DNA from: Oceanicola sp. | GTDB taxonomy: Bacteria > Pseudomonadota > Alphaproteobacteria > Rhodobacterales > Rhodobacteraceae | Assembly (NCBI GenBank): GCA_017792405.1 | Contig: CP051231.1 | Location: 2,110,458 to 2,174,457, forward strand | Direction: 5' to 3' | DNA length: 64,000 bases | In this document: piece after piece, positions 1 through 8,673 of the stretch | Layout of the letters: every line of letters begins with the position of its first letter | How positions within the stretch are numbered: position 1 is the stretch's first letter | The notes under the pieces: generated by a model | Told to the model about the DNA's origin: nothing | The model's database searches: none | Seen by the model: the letters and a program-made list of their open reading frames with translations, nothing else | Program-made: the position numbers and the translations under genes

Positions 1-318
1 AAGCAGTTTGGTCGCGAGATCGGCAAGTTTCAGGCGCTTCAGCACCGGATGGTGGAGATGAAGACGGCGATCGAGCAGGCCCGCTCAATCACCATTGCCG
101 CCGCAGACCGGATGGACTGGCGCTCGGTTGCGATGGCCAAGAGCCTCGTGGGGCGCGTGGCGCGGAAGGTGAGCGAAGAGAGCATCCAGCTGCACGGCGG
201 GATCGGGATGACGTGGGAGTATCCGCTGAGTCACTACGCCAAACGGCTGGTGATGCTCGATGCACAGCTGGGGGATGCCGATTTTCACACCGCGCGGGTG
301 ACGGCGACTTACGCCTGA
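1..318 (+). CDS. acyl-CoA dehydrogenase, C-terminal fragment (5' end outside window)
   Basis: The reading frame is open from base 1 and ends with TGA at 316-318, so about 105 C-terminal residues are visible. The segment with HGGIGMTWEYPLSHYAKRL is the family's C-terminal alpha-helical domain, where the GGxG loop contacts FAD and the CoA ester. The enzyme would oxidise an acyl-CoA to enoyl-CoA and pass electrons to ETF. The gene points at the minus-strand catabolic operon and overlaps the PaaI gene there by 10 bases, tail to tail. It is probably part of another CoA-thioester degradation operon extending left of the window. Substrate cannot be told. Confidence 0.85.
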   Translation, partial: KQFGREIGKFQALQHRMVEMKTAIEQARSITIAAADRMDWRSVAMAKSLVGRVARKVSEESIQLHGGIGMTWEYPLSHYAKRLVMLDAQLGDADFHTARVTATYA

Positions 319-737
319 GGTGTGCGGTAGCGGAAGACACCGGTGGCTGTGGCAACGAGATTGCCGTGCTCGTCTGAAAGCCGGGCCTCGGCGAAGAAGG
401 TCTTGCGCCCTCCCCCGGTTTTGCGCCCTTCGGAGATGAGCCGCGTGCCCTGCGCCTGCCCCTGAAAATTGACGGTCATCGACAGGGTCATGGCCATGCG
501 CTTCTCGCCCGCGTCGCCCGTATAGCTGCCCGCGTAGCCCATCGCGGTGTCGAGCAGCACCGAGATCGCGCCGCCGTGGGGGATGCCGTGGCGGTTTTCG
601 ACCGCGTCCAAGGGGGCAAGCTCCACGCGGGCGCAGCCCTCGCCCCAGCCGGTGATCTCGAAGCCCATGAGGCTTTGGAAGGGATAGGGCGGCTCAAGCA
701 GTTCGGGCGGGATTGGCGGGGCGGGTGGCCAGCTCAT
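309..737 (-). CDS. PaaI-family hotdog thioesterase
   Basis: 142 residues, the usual length for a PaaI/YbgC-type single hotdog domain. The motif HGIPHGGAISVLLDTAMG (residues 50-67) carries the conserved HGG and the Asp (D63) expected at the active site. The family hydrolyses acyl-CoA thioesters, often rescuing CoA from dead-end intermediates of aromatic or fatty-acid breakdown. It is the last gene of the minus-strand catabolic operon. Its ATG overlaps the IclR stop codon (ATGA, 734-737), so translation is likely coupled. Its exact acyl substrate is unknown. Confidence 0.85.
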   Translation of the reverse strand: MSWPPAPPIPPELLEPPYPFQSLMGFEITGWGEGCARVELAPLDAVENRHGIPHGGAISVLLDTAMGYAGSYTGDAGEKRMAMTLSMTVNFQGQAQGTRLISEGRKTGGGRKTFFAEARLSDEHGNLVATATGVFRYRTPQA

Positions 738-1537
738 GCGGACGCCCGGCGGCTCAGGGCCTCGGCGGCGGCCAGAAGGCGCTCAGCATAGGCGTCGCGC
801 AGCTCGTCGGGCGAGACGAGGAAGGCCGGGCCGCCAACGTTCATGGCGAAGATACGGTCGCCGTTCAGCGAGACCACGGGCACCGCGATGCCGTTGATTT
901 CGGGGCGCCAGTCGCCATAGCCGGTGGTGTAGCCGAGCGTGGCGTAATCCTCGACCGCCTTTGCGAGGCTCTCGCGGTAGCGGGGCACATCATCGGGGCG
1001 TTCGCGCTTGGCGAGATCGAGGATATGCGCGTGCTGCTCCTCGGTCATGGCGGCAAGAAGCGCGCGGCCGATGGCGGAGTGAAAGAGTGGTAGGCGGGCA
1101 CCGACGTTCATGGTGAGCGAGACGGCCTGCTGCGAGCGCTGCACGCCGACATAGACAGCCTGAAGCCGGTGGCGCTCGGCAAAGGCGGCGGTCACATGCG
1201 GGTTGGGGCCTTCGCAAAGGGCGCGCATCTCGGGGCGGGCGCGCTCGGAGGTTTCCATCCCCGCGAGCACGCCGTAGCCCAGCGCCAGCACCCCCGGCCC
1301 GAGCCGATAGGTGCCGTTGCGCTCGGAATGCACGAGGTAATCGAGCCGCCGGAGCGTGTAGGTGAGGCGCGAGATGGTGGCCTTGGGCAGGCCGGTGCGC
1401 GCCGCGATTTCCTGATTGGTCAGCTCGGTTTCGGCGGGGCGGAAGCAGCGCAGCACCTCCAGCCCGCGCGCCAGTGCGGTGATGAAGTTGCGGTCATCGG
1501 CCTCAAGGCCGGTTTCAAGGTCTTCGCTCGCGTCCAC
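734..1537 (-). CDS. IclR-family transcriptional regulator
   Basis: 267 residues. A winged helix-turn-helix lies near residues 25-75 (TNQEIAARTGLPKATISRL around 40-58), followed by the C-terminal effector domain from about residue 90. The start is GTG at 1537, preceded by GGGGAG at good spacing. It sits ninth in a ten-gene operon for CoA-ester catabolism, so it is the obvious candidate to control that operon, probably autoregulating it. Many IclR proteins of aromatic and acyl catabolism act as pathway-specific regulators. A palindrome in the operon promoter (8644-8660) is a possible binding site. The effector is unknown. Confidence 0.9.
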   Translation of the reverse strand: MDASEDLETGLEADDRNFITALARGLEVLRCFRPAETELTNQEIAARTGLPKATISRLTYTLRRLDYLVHSERNGTYRLGPGVLALGYGVLAGMETSERARPEMRALCEGPNPHVTAAFAERHRLQAVYVGVQRSQQAVSLTMNVGARLPLFHSAIGRALLAAMTEEQHAHILDLAKRERPDDVPRYRESLAKAVEDYATLGYTTGYGDWRPEINGIAVPVVSLNGDRIFAMNVGGPAFLVSPDELRDAYAERLLAAAEALSRRASA

Positions 1538-1547
1538 CGTGGCTCCC

Positions 1548-2333
1548 CTAGATCGCCGTCAGCCCGCCATCAATGGCGAGGGCCTGCCCGGTCATGAAAC
1601 TGTTGGAGGGCGCGCAGGTCCAGAGCATGGCCTGCACGACCTCGTCGACTGTGGCCACACGGCCCATGGGCACGCGGGCTGTGATGCGGTTGCGGGCCTC
1701 TGCGCCGTCGGCGTCGATCCGGCAGGCGAAGCGGTCGGCCATCTCGGCAAAGAGCGGCGTTTCGGCAAAGGCCGGGCAGAGCGCGTTGACGCGGATATTA
1801 TGGCGCGCAAGCTCATCGGCGGCGGCGCGGGTGAGGCCGACAACGGCGTGTTTGGCGGCGGCATAGGCGGCGAGATGCCCCGCCCCGGTGAGCCCGGCGG
1901 CGGAGGCGATGTTGAGGATCACGCCGCTGCCTGCCGCCTGCATCGGCGGGATCTGGTGCTTCATCCCCAGAAAGACGCCACGGGCGTTGACGGCAAGGAT
2001 ACGGTCGAAATCGGCAGCCTCGGTGCGAGCGAGCGGGGTGAAGGGCTGGCCGAGACCAGCGTTGTTGATGGCCACGTCGAGCTGGCCGAAGTGTTTGAGG
2101 GCGGAGGCCACCAGCCCGGCCTGCGCCGCCTCGTCGGTGACATCGACAGGGCGGGCGAGCACCTCTGCCCCGGTCTCGCGTAGGCCTTCGGCCACCTGAT
2201 CGAGGCTGCGTTCGTTGATATCGCAGAGCACGAGCCGGGCGCCTTCGGCGGCAAAGCCTCGCGCGGCCCCGGCCCCGAAGCCCGAGGCAGCGCCGGTGAT
2301 GAGCACCACGCGGCTGGCGGAGCGGCTACCCAC
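1548..2333 (-). CDS. SDR-family NAD(P)-dependent oxidoreductase
   Basis: Start taken as GTG at 2333, giving 261 residues. The frame stays open upstream, but the Rossmann motif TGAASGFG (residues 13-20) demands a start here, and the start overlaps the end of the preceding phosphotransferase gene. NNAG (about 90-93) and the catalytic Tyr157-x3-Lys161 are present, so a classical short-chain dehydrogenase. It ends in IDGGLTAI, usual for the family. Within the operon it is a candidate 3-hydroxyacyl-CoA dehydrogenase (compare LvaD of levulinate catabolism), but it could oxidise another alcohol intermediate. Confidence 0.85.
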   Translation of the reverse strand: MGSRSASRVVLITGAASGFGAGAARGFAAEGARLVLCDINERSLDQVAEGLRETGAEVLARPVDVTDEAAQAGLVASALKHFGQLDVAINNAGLGQPFTPLARTEAADFDRILAVNARGVFLGMKHQIPPMQAAGSGVILNIASAAGLTGAGHLAAYAAAKHAVVGLTRAAADELARHNIRVNALCPAFAETPLFAEMADRFACRIDADGAEARNRITARVPMGRVATVDEVVQAMLWTCAPSNSFMTGQALAIDGGLTAI

Positions 2334-3351
2334 CTGCGGCCTCCAGCCCGGCCTGCGCCAGCCCCGGCACGAGACGGCCAAGTTGCAGGCCCTTCTCGGG
2401 GTTGGAGGCGTTGCCATCGAGCGCGCGCTTTTTGACGCCCTGCAGGATGCCCGCCATGCGGAAGTTGGCAAAGGCGAGGTAGAAGCCGAAGTCGGGGATG
2501 CCGGGAATGTTGCGGCGGGCGCAGTAGGCATCGATGAAGGCCTGATCCTCGGGCAGGCCGTGGGCGGCACGGTCGAGCCCGGCAAGCCCCCTGCCCTCCG
2601 GCCCCGGCGGGCGCTGCCATTGCATGATGACCTGTGCGAGATCGGCGTAGGGATGGCCGAGGGTGGAGAGCTCCCAGTCGAGCACGGCGGTGATGCGGGG
2701 GGCGTTCGGGGCGAAGAGCATGTTGTCGAGCCGGTAGTCGCCGTGGGTGAGGCAGATCTGGCCGTCATCCTCGGGCACGTGGGTGTCGAGCCATGTGATG
2801 AGCGCGTCCATCGCCTCAATCGTTTCGGTCTCGGAGGCGCGGTATTGAGTTGTCCAGCGGTCAATCTGGCGGCGGTAGTAGTTGCCCGCGCGGCCGAAGT
2901 CCTCGAGGCCGGTGGCGGCGAGGTCGACGTTGTGGATGGCGGCGAGGACGCGGTTCATCTCGTCAAACATCGGGGCGCGCTCGGAGTGGGAAAGCTCGGG
3001 CAGGTGTGGCTCGTTGAAGTGGCGGCCCTGTACGTGCTCCATCAGGTAGAACTCGGAGCCGATGACCGCGGGGTCGTCGCAATAGGCGATCATCTGAGCG
3101 ACGGGCACGGCTGTGGCCGCGAGGGCGGATTGGACGCGGTATTCGCGGTCCACCGCGTGGGCGGATTTGAGGAGCTTGCCGGGGGGCTTGCGGCGCAGGA
3201 CGAGCGGGCCCTGCGGGGTTGTCAGGCGGAAGGTCGGGTTGGATTGGCCGGTGGGGAATTTTTGCGCGGTGACGGGGCCGGCGTGGCCGGGTGCGTTGGC
3301 CTCGATCCAGACGGAAACGGCCTCGATATCAAGGGTTTGCGCGTCGGTCAT
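2326..3351 (-). CDS. APH-like phosphotransferase (ACAD10/11 N-domain type)
   Basis: 341 residues, starting at the ATG at 3351 that overlaps the phosphatase stop codon (ATGA). The aminoglycoside-phosphotransferase/choline-kinase fold is shown by the Lys in VLRRK (about residue 55), the catalytic loop HGDYRLDN (203-210) and the metal-binding LDWE (224-227). In proteins of the ACAD10/ACAD11 and LvaA type this domain phosphorylates the hydroxyl of 4-hydroxyacyl-CoA. The adjacent ACAD11-like dehydrogenase gene supports that role over antibiotic resistance. Substrate identity is inference from context. Confidence 0.85.
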   Translation of the reverse strand: MTDAQTLDIEAVSVWIEANAPGHAGPVTAQKFPTGQSNPTFRLTTPQGPLVLRRKPPGKLLKSAHAVDREYRVQSALAATAVPVAQMIAYCDDPAVIGSEFYLMEHVQGRHFNEPHLPELSHSERAPMFDEMNRVLAAIHNVDLAATGLEDFGRAGNYYRRQIDRWTTQYRASETETIEAMDALITWLDTHVPEDDGQICLTHGDYRLDNMLFAPNAPRITAVLDWELSTLGHPYADLAQVIMQWQRPPGPEGRGLAGLDRAAHGLPEDQAFIDAYCARRNIPGIPDFGFYLAFANFRMAGILQGVKKRALDGNASNPEKGLQLGRLVPGLAQAGLEAAGG

Positions 3352-3983
3352 GAGAAGGTCAGCATGTGGGCTGCCTCCGCGTCGATATGGGGCGTTTCGT
3401 TGAAGCCGGTGAGGAAGGTGGCGCTGCCGGTGGCGAGGATGCGGGAGACGGCGCAGTTTTTCATCTGGAGTTGCAGATCGATCATGGTGCGGGCTGGGGC
3501 ATCGACGGCGGCGGCGAGCATCCGGCAGATGGCGCCGCCGGAGGAAACGCTGAGAACGGGGCCGTCGTGGTTGGCCATTTGCGCCTGAGCGGACATCACG
3601 CGGGCGGTGAAATCGGTGAAGCTCTCCGGCTCGGTGATCTCGCCTGCTTGCCATGCGATGACCGCCTCGCGGAGGCGGCGGAAGTGGGCCTTGCGGTCGG
3701 ACGGGACGCCGCCGCCGAAGGCCGCGAGCAGGGCCTTGCTGTCGAATTCGTTGAGGCCTTCGTGGACGGTGGCCTCGGGCAGGTCGAGGGCGGTTTTGAT
3801 ACCCTCCAGTGTCTCGCGGTGCCGCCGCATGGCGCCGCGGTAGACGGCGACGGGCCGCACGCCCTGACGGCGCAGCGCCTCGCCCAGCGCGCGGCTCTGC
3901 GCGTGGCCGAGGTCTGACAGAACGTCATAATCCGCCGCCCCGAAAGAGGCCTGTGCGTGGCGGATGAGGAGGAGTTCGGGCAA
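3348..3983 (-). CDS. histidine phosphatase family protein (phosphoglycerate-mutase-like)
   Basis: 211 residues. The start is TTG at 3983; an internal start would remove the RHA motif (residues 8-10), so the weak start is needed. The phosphate-accepting His is H9. The second His of the superfamily (normally in a xHGG motif) is replaced: the local sequence is VSVSSGG with Ser148 in its place, a variant seen in some actinobacterial and roseobacterial members, so activity may be altered. The gene lies between an ACAD10/11-like dehydrogenase and an APH-like kinase, suggesting dephosphorylation of a phosphoacyl intermediate or acid. Confidence 0.8.
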   Translation of the reverse strand: MPELLLIRHAQASFGAADYDVLSDLGHAQSRALGEALRRQGVRPVAVYRGAMRRHRETLEGIKTALDLPEATVHEGLNEFDSKALLAAFGGGVPSDRKAHFRRLREAVIAWQAGEITEPESFTDFTARVMSAQAQMANHDGPVLSVSSGGAICRMLAAAVDAPARTMIDLQLQMKNCAVSRILATGSATFLTGFNETPHIDAEAAHMLTFS

Positions 3984-3986
3984 GGG

Positions 3987-5222
3987 TCAGATTTTCTCGT
4001 TGGAGTATTTCCGCAGCTCGGCGCGGGCGACCTGGCGGCGGTGCACGGCATCCGGCCCGTCGGCAAAGCGCAGGGTGCGGATCTTGGTCCACATCGCGGC
4101 GAGCGGGGTGTCTTGGCTGATGCCGGAGCCGCCGTGGACCTGCATAGCCTCGTCGACGACCTTGAGCGCCATGAGCGGCGCGACGACCTTGATCTGGCTG
4201 ATCCACGGCTGGGCGGCGCGGGTGCCTTGTGTGTCCATCATCCAGGCGGCCTTGAGGCAGAGCAAGCGCGCCTGTTCGATCTCCATCCGGCAGTTGGCGA
4301 TGATGTCGTAGTTGGCGCCGAGATCGACCAGCTTCTTCTTGAAGGCCTCGCGGGTCATGGCGCGTTTGCAAAAGAGCTCCAGCGCCTTCTCGGCCTGGCC
4401 GATGGCGCGCATGCAGTGGTGGATGCGGCCCGGGCCGAGGCGGCCTTGGGCGACCTCGAAGCCTCTGCCACGACCGAGGATCAGGTCTTCGCCTTTCACC
4501 TTCACGTTGGTGAAGCGGATGTGCATGTGGCCGTGGGGCGCATCGTCATGACCGAAGACGTGCATGGGGCGGAGGATTTCGATGCCGGGGCTGTCGGCGG
4601 GGAGAACGAACATGGAGTGCCGTGCGTGCTTGTCGGCCTCCGGGTCGGTCTGGGCCATGATGATATAGACGGCGCAGCGCGGGTCGCCTGCGCCGCTGAT
4701 CCAGTATTTCTCGCCGTTGAGGATCCAGTCATCGCCATCGGGCTTGGCCTCGAGCGAGATGTTGGTGGCATCAGATGAGGCCACGCCCGGCTCGGTCATC
4801 ACATAGGCGGAGCGGATCTCGCCGTTCAGCAGCGGTTTCAGCCAGCGCTCCTTGTGCGCCTCGGAGCCGTAGCGCTCAAAGACCTCCATGTTGCCGGTGT
4901 CGGGGGCGCCACAGTTGAAGACCTCGGCGGCGAGGCCGACCTTGCCCATCTCTTCGGCGAGATAGGCGTATTCGACGGTGGTGAGCCCCTGCCCTTTTTC
5001 GCTGTCGGTGAGCCAGAAGTTCCACAGGCCCTTGGCGCGGGCGCTGGATTTGAGGGTATCGAGAATTTCGATCTGGCGGTCGGTGAGTTGGAAGCGGTCA
5101 CCCGAGGGGTGCTTGCCCACTTCGGCCTCGAACTCGTGATCGAGCGGCTCGATCTCTTCGTCCACCATCTGGCGCACCTTGGCGGCCAGCTCCTTGATCC
5201 GGGGGGTCATCCCGAGGTCCAT
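3987..5222 (-). CDS. acyl-CoA dehydrogenase, ACAD10/11-like
   Basis: 411 residues with ATG preceded by AAGGGAGA. The order is that of the family: N-terminal helices, beta domain (GEKYWISGAG), and C-terminal helices. The C-terminal segment QVHGGSGISQDTPLA followed by RFADGPDAVHRR matches the ACAD10/ACAD11 subgroup, whose members often sit with or are fused to an APH-like kinase domain, as here two genes downstream. In that subgroup the dehydrogenase helps convert 4-phospho-acyl-CoA into 3-hydroxyacyl-CoA. FAD-dependent, cytosolic. A plain beta-oxidation role is the alternative. Confidence 0.88.
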   Translation of the reverse strand: MDLGMTPRIKELAAKVRQMVDEEIEPLDHEFEAEVGKHPSGDRFQLTDRQIEILDTLKSSARAKGLWNFWLTDSEKGQGLTTVEYAYLAEEMGKVGLAAEVFNCGAPDTGNMEVFERYGSEAHKERWLKPLLNGEIRSAYVMTEPGVASSDATNISLEAKPDGDDWILNGEKYWISGAGDPRCAVYIIMAQTDPEADKHARHSMFVLPADSPGIEILRPMHVFGHDDAPHGHMHIRFTNVKVKGEDLILGRGRGFEVAQGRLGPGRIHHCMRAIGQAEKALELFCKRAMTREAFKKKLVDLGANYDIIANCRMEIEQARLLCLKAAWMMDTQGTRAAQPWISQIKVVAPLMALKVVDEAMQVHGGSGISQDTPLAAMWTKIRTLRFADGPDAVHRRQVARAELRKYSNEKI

Positions 5223-5234
5223 ATCTCTCTCCCT

Positions 5235-6431
5235 TCAGAGAACTTCAAAGAGGCCCGCAGCCCCCATTCCGCCGCCCACGCACATGGTGGTGACGATGTA
5301 TCTTGCGCCGCGCCGTCTGCCCTCGATCAGCGCGTGGCCGACCATTCGGGCGCCCGACATGCCATAGGGGTGGCCAATGGAGATGGCGCCGCCGTTCACG
5401 TTGAGGCGCGCGTCGGGGATGCCGAGACGGTCGCGGCAGTAGATCACCTGACAGGCGAAGGCCTCGTTCAACTCCCAGAGATCGATATCATCCACCTTGA
5501 GGCCATGGGTTTCGAGCAGTTTGGGCACGGCGAAGATGGGGCCGATGCCCATTTCGTCGGGGTTGCAGCCGGCCACGGCCATGCCCACGTAACGGCCCAG
5601 CGGCGTGAGGCCCCGGCGTTCGGCCTCCTTGCCTTCCATCAACATTGCGGCAGACGCGCCGTCTGACAGTTGCGAGGCATTTCCGGCGGTTATGAAGCGA
5701 CCTTCATCCAGCGAGATGCCTTTTTCGAACACCGGGGTGAGGCCGGCGAGGCTTTCCGCCGTGGTGCCGGGGCGGTTGCCCTCGTCCTTCTCCAGCGTCA
5801 CTGACCGGTCGGAGACTTCGCCGGTTTCGCGGTCTTTCACCTTCATCACGGAGGGGAGCGGCACGATCTCGTCGTCGAAGGCCCCGGCCTGCTGGGCCGC
5901 CTCCGTGCGGGCCTGACTTTGGGCCGCGTATTCGTCTTGCGCCTCACGGGAGATGCCGTAACGCGCGGCGACCGTTTCAGCCGTTTCCAGCATGGTCATG
6001 TAGATGGATGGGACGTGCTCGCGCAGCCACGGGTCCGGGTCGCGGCGCATGGCGGGGGTTTGCACGAGCGAGATGCTCTCCACCCCTGCCCCGATGGCCA
6101 TGGGCATGCCATCGTGGATCACCTGCTTGGCGGCGGTGGCGATGGCCATGAGGCCGGAGGCGCATTGGCGATCGAGCGACATGCCCGCGACGGTCTCAGG
6201 GAGGCCGGCGCGCAGGGCGCACTGGCGGGCGATGTTGCCGCCTTGGAACCCCTGCTGGAGGGCGGCGCCGAGCACCAGGTCACCCACCTCGCCAGGCTCG
6301 ACACCGGCGCGGGAGACGGCGTGGCTGATCGCATGGCCCGCCAGCGCCTGCGGCGTGGTAGCGTTGAAGGCGCCGCGATAGGCCTTGCCGATGGGCGTGC
6401 GCGCGGTGGAGACGATGAGGGCTTCACGCAT
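5235..6431 (-). CDS. acetyl-CoA acyltransferase (thiolase)
   Basis: 398 residues, the normal thiolase length. Catalytic residues are visible: nucleophile Cys90 in DRQCASGL, His354 in the [10 protein letters not shown] loop, and Cys384 in MCVGGGMGA. It would cleave a 3-ketoacyl-CoA with CoA to release acetyl-CoA or propionyl-CoA, the last step of the chain-shortening route encoded by this operon. It sits 4 bases after the upstream SDR stop and 12 bases before the dehydrogenase. GMSGARM is typical of degradative rather than biosynthetic thiolases, but both are possible. Confidence 0.92.
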   Translation of the reverse strand: MREALIVSTARTPIGKAYRGAFNATTPQALAGHAISHAVSRAGVEPGEVGDLVLGAALQQGFQGGNIARQCALRAGLPETVAGMSLDRQCASGLMAIATAAKQVIHDGMPMAIGAGVESISLVQTPAMRRDPDPWLREHVPSIYMTMLETAETVAARYGISREAQDEYAAQSQARTEAAQQAGAFDDEIVPLPSVMKVKDRETGEVSDRSVTLEKDEGNRPGTTAESLAGLTPVFEKGISLDEGRFITAGNASQLSDGASAAMLMEGKEAERRGLTPLGRYVGMAVAGCNPDEMGIGPIFAVPKLLETHGLKVDDIDLWELNEAFACQVIYCRDRLGIPDARLNVNGGAISIGHPYGMSGARMVGHALIEGRRRGARYIVTTMCVGGGMGAAGLFEVL

Positions 6432-6435
6432 GGTT

Positions 6436-7329
6436 TCAGACCTTCCAGTCGAGAGGCAGCCCGCGCGCCTCGGCGGCCTGCGCGGCGAAACGGCGGGTTT
6501 GTGAGAAGGCGTCTGGCAGGTCTTCGGCGCCGTCCGGGTCGGTCAGCAGAGCCGCGCTTTGGGCCACCGCCTCGGGCGTGATCTCACCGCCTGCTAAGTT
6601 CAGGCCGAGGGTTTCGGTGATCCGCGCGACCGAGAAAACCCCGCCGCCTGCGGCGAGGATGGTGCGGGAGGGGGCATCGGGCGAGACCAGCCAGAGCAGG
6701 CCCGGCGTGATGCTCTCGGGCGTCAGCAAGGTGGCGGCATCCTCGGGCAGCAGGCCATCGGTCATCGCCGTGGCCGCCGTGGGGGCGAGGCAGTTGACGC
6801 GGATGCCGTAGCGCGCGCCTTCGAGGTGGAGCGTGTTCATCAGCCCAATCATGCCCGCCTTGGCGGCGGCGTAGTTGGCCTGCCCGAAGTTGCCGTAGAG
6901 CCCGGAGCCGGAGGTGGTGAAGACGACGCGGCCATATTGCCGCTCGCGGAAGTGCGGCCAGAGGGCGTGGGTGCAGAGGGCGGAGCCGGTGAGGTGAACG
7001 TCGATCACGCGGCGCCAGTCGGCCATGTCCATCTTGGCGAAGGACTTGTCGCGCAGGAGGCCCGCGTTGTTGACGAGGATGTCGACATGGCCCCAGGCGC
7101 TCATGGCGGCGGCGACCATCTCGGCCACGCTGGCCTCGTCCGACACATCGGTGCGTGTGGCAAGCGCGGTGCCGCCTGCGGCCTCGATTTCGGAGACCAC
7201 CCCTGCCCCGTCGGCCATGTCGGCGACCAGCACCTTTGCCCCGCGCGCGGCGAGCCCGAGCGCGTGAGTCCGGCCCAGCCCGGCGGCCCCGCCGGTGACG
7301 ATTGCAACCTGCCCGTCGAAGCGGATCAT
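6436..7329 (-). CDS. SDR dehydrogenase, MFE-2/(3R)-hydroxyacyl-CoA dehydrogenase type
   Basis: 297 residues from the ATG at 7329, which overlaps the MaoC stop (ATGA). The Rossmann motif TGGAAGLG (13-20), NNAG and YAAAKAG are present. The spacing after the YxxxK motif and the Ala/Thr-rich segment [17 protein letters not shown] resemble the (3R)-hydroxyacyl-CoA dehydrogenase domain of peroxisomal multifunctional enzyme 2. Together with the adjacent MaoC hydratase it would give R-specific hydration and oxidation of enoyl-CoA. A C-terminal tail of about 50 residues follows the core. Confidence 0.82.
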   Translation of the reverse strand: MIRFDGQVAIVTGGAAGLGRTHALGLAARGAKVLVADMADGAGVVSEIEAAGGTALATRTDVSDEASVAEMVAAAMSAWGHVDILVNNAGLLRDKSFAKMDMADWRRVIDVHLTGSALCTHALWPHFRERQYGRVVFTTSGSGLYGNFGQANYAAAKAGMIGLMNTLHLEGARYGIRVNCLAPTAATAMTDGLLPEDAATLLTPESITPGLLWLVSPDAPSRTILAAGGGVFSVARITETLGLNLAGGEITPEAVAQSAALLTDPDGAEDLPDAFSQTRRFAAQAAEARGLPLDWKV

Positions 7330-7781
7330 GCGGCCTCCAGATATTTCTTGTTGAGCCAGCGTGCGACGACCACGGGTTTGGCCGTGCCTTCGGCCTCCAT
7401 CGTCACCTCCCATGTGATCATCACATCGCCCGGGCGCTTCTCGGTCAGCGCGGCGAGGGTGAAGCGGGCCCGGATGCGGGCGCCAGCGGGGACGGGCGAG
7501 AGAAAGCGGATGCGGTCGAAACCGTAGTTGATGCCGATGGTCTGGCCCTCGACCTCTGGCTGCGCGTCGTAGGCCATGGCGGAGAGCATCGAGAGGGTCA
7601 GGAAGCCGTGGGCGATGGTGGTGCCGAAGGGGGTTTCGGCGGCGCGCGCGGGGTCGGTGTGGATGAACTGGTGATCCTCAGTGAGGTCGGCGAAGGCGTT
7701 TATCAGCGGCTGGTCGATGGTGAACCAGCGGCTGACGCCCAGCTCTTCGCCAGTGCGGGATTTCAGCTCGTCCAGCGTCAC
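7326..7781 (-). CDS. MaoC-family (R)-specific enoyl-CoA hydratase
   Basis: 151 residues, single hotdog domain. The hydratase-2 motif is complete: FADLTEDHQFIHTDP carries the catalytic Asp and His, followed by the GTTIAHGFLTLS helix. The start is GTG at 7781, overlapping the upstream SDR stop (GTGA). It hydrates 2-enoyl-CoA to (R)-3-hydroxyacyl-CoA; the neighbouring MFE-2-like SDR would then oxidise it. Length and motif also fit NodN-like proteins, which are the same family. Confident family call, inferred substrate. Confidence 0.9.
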   Translation of the reverse strand: MTLDELKSRTGEELGVSRWFTIDQPLINAFADLTEDHQFIHTDPARAAETPFGTTIAHGFLTLSMLSAMAYDAQPEVEGQTIGINYGFDRIRFLSPVPAGARIRARFTLAALTEKRPGDVMITWEVTMEAEGTAKPVVVARWLNKKYLEAA

Positions 7782-8599
7782 GGCTTGCCCTCGGCGAAGA
7801 TGTCGGGGCCGGTTTGCACGTTGATGCCGCCGGAGACGGGCACGATCGCCCCGGTCACATAGCCGCCGCCCGGGCCGCAGAGGTAGAGCAGCGCGGCGGC
7901 GATGTCTTCGGGCCTGCCGACGCGCCCGAGAGGGACCTGGGCGCCGACGCGGGCGCGCAGGTCGTCATCGCCGGTCGCGAACGCCGTCATCTTGGAGACG
8001 AAGGGGCCGGGAGCGAGGGCGTTGACGGTGATGCGGTCGGCGGCGAGTTCCTTGGCGAGGATGCGGGTCAGGTGGTGCACGGCGGCCTTGGAGGCGGCGT
8101 AGGAATAGGCGTCGTCGCCCATCGGCACCTCGCCCATGACGGAGCCGGTGTTGACGACGCGGGCAGGGTCTTCGTCAGTCGCGGCGGCGCGCAGGAGCGG
8201 CAGCAGGGTGCGGGTGAGTTCGAAGAGGCCGGCGACGTTGAGGCTCATCACCTTGTCCCACGCGGCATGGGGGAAATCGTCCAGCGGGGCGCCCCAGCTG
8301 CGGCCGGCGTTGTTGAAGAGGATATGGAGCGTGTCGGTGCGGGCGCGGGTGGCGCCGGCGAGCGCATCGACGCCCTCGGCGGTGCTCACATCGCCCGCGA
8401 AACCCTCTGCCGAGCCGGATGCGCCCAGCGCGTTCAGCCGGGCGGCCACTGCCTCGCAGGCATCGCCCCGGCGGGAGGCGAGCAGTACGCGGGCCCCGGC
8501 ACGGACCAGCCCCTCGGCGGCCATTTCGCCAATGCCCGACGAGCCGCCGGTGACCAGCGCCACCTTGCCGGTGAGGTCGAAAAGCCTTGCCGCGTCCAT
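7778..8599 (-). CDS. SDR-family oxidoreductase, first gene of the catabolic operon
   Basis: 273 residues from the ATG at 8599, which has GGAGGA seven bases ahead; the frame continues upstream but without a ribosome site. TGGSSGIG (about residues 15-22), NNAG and the active-site YAASK are intact, and the C-terminus has the family's VTGAIVPVSGG stretch. It is the promoter-proximal gene of the minus-strand operon and reads away from the divergent SDR at 8716. Candidate step: oxidation of a hydroxyl on the growth substrate. Substrate unknown. Confidence 0.87.
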   Translation of the reverse strand: MDAARLFDLTGKVALVTGGSSGIGEMAAEGLVRAGARVLLASRRGDACEAVAARLNALGASGSAEGFAGDVSTAEGVDALAGATRARTDTLHILFNNAGRSWGAPLDDFPHAAWDKVMSLNVAGLFELTRTLLPLLRAAATDEDPARVVNTGSVMGEVPMGDDAYSYAASKAAVHHLTRILAKELAADRITVNALAPGPFVSKMTAFATGDDDLRARVGAQVPLGRVGRPEDIAAALLYLCGPGGGYVTGAIVPVSGGINVQTGPDIFAEGKP

Positions 8600-8643
8600 G
8601 CTGTCCTCCGCTGGGGCGCCTGCCCGCGCACCCGTTTCGCAAT

Positions 8644-8673
8644 GCAGAATACAATTCCGCACATGCTTGACAA
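8644..8673. promoter_or_regulatory. divergent promoter with imperfect palindrome (candidate IclR operator)
   Basis: Seven-base arms GCAGAAT and ATTCCGC separated by ACA (8644-8660) form a palindrome with one mismatch. A minus-strand promoter TTGTCA (8673-8668), 16 bases, TATTCT (8651-8646) overlaps it and points at the operon starting at 8599. On the plus strand TTGACA at 8667-8672 could serve the SDR at 8716, though its -10 (TCTGCT) is poor. Binding of the operon's IclR protein here is inference. Confidence 0.45.

Noticed and set aside
2326..3351. APH-like gene as aminoglycoside resistance determinant
   Set aside because: It is inside a CoA-ester operon next to an ACAD10/11-like gene and there are no mobile-element signs.
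2215..3588. Long plus-strand frame opposite the phosphotransferase gene
   Set aside because: High GC lengthens antisense frames; the minus strand carries all the conserved APH motifs.
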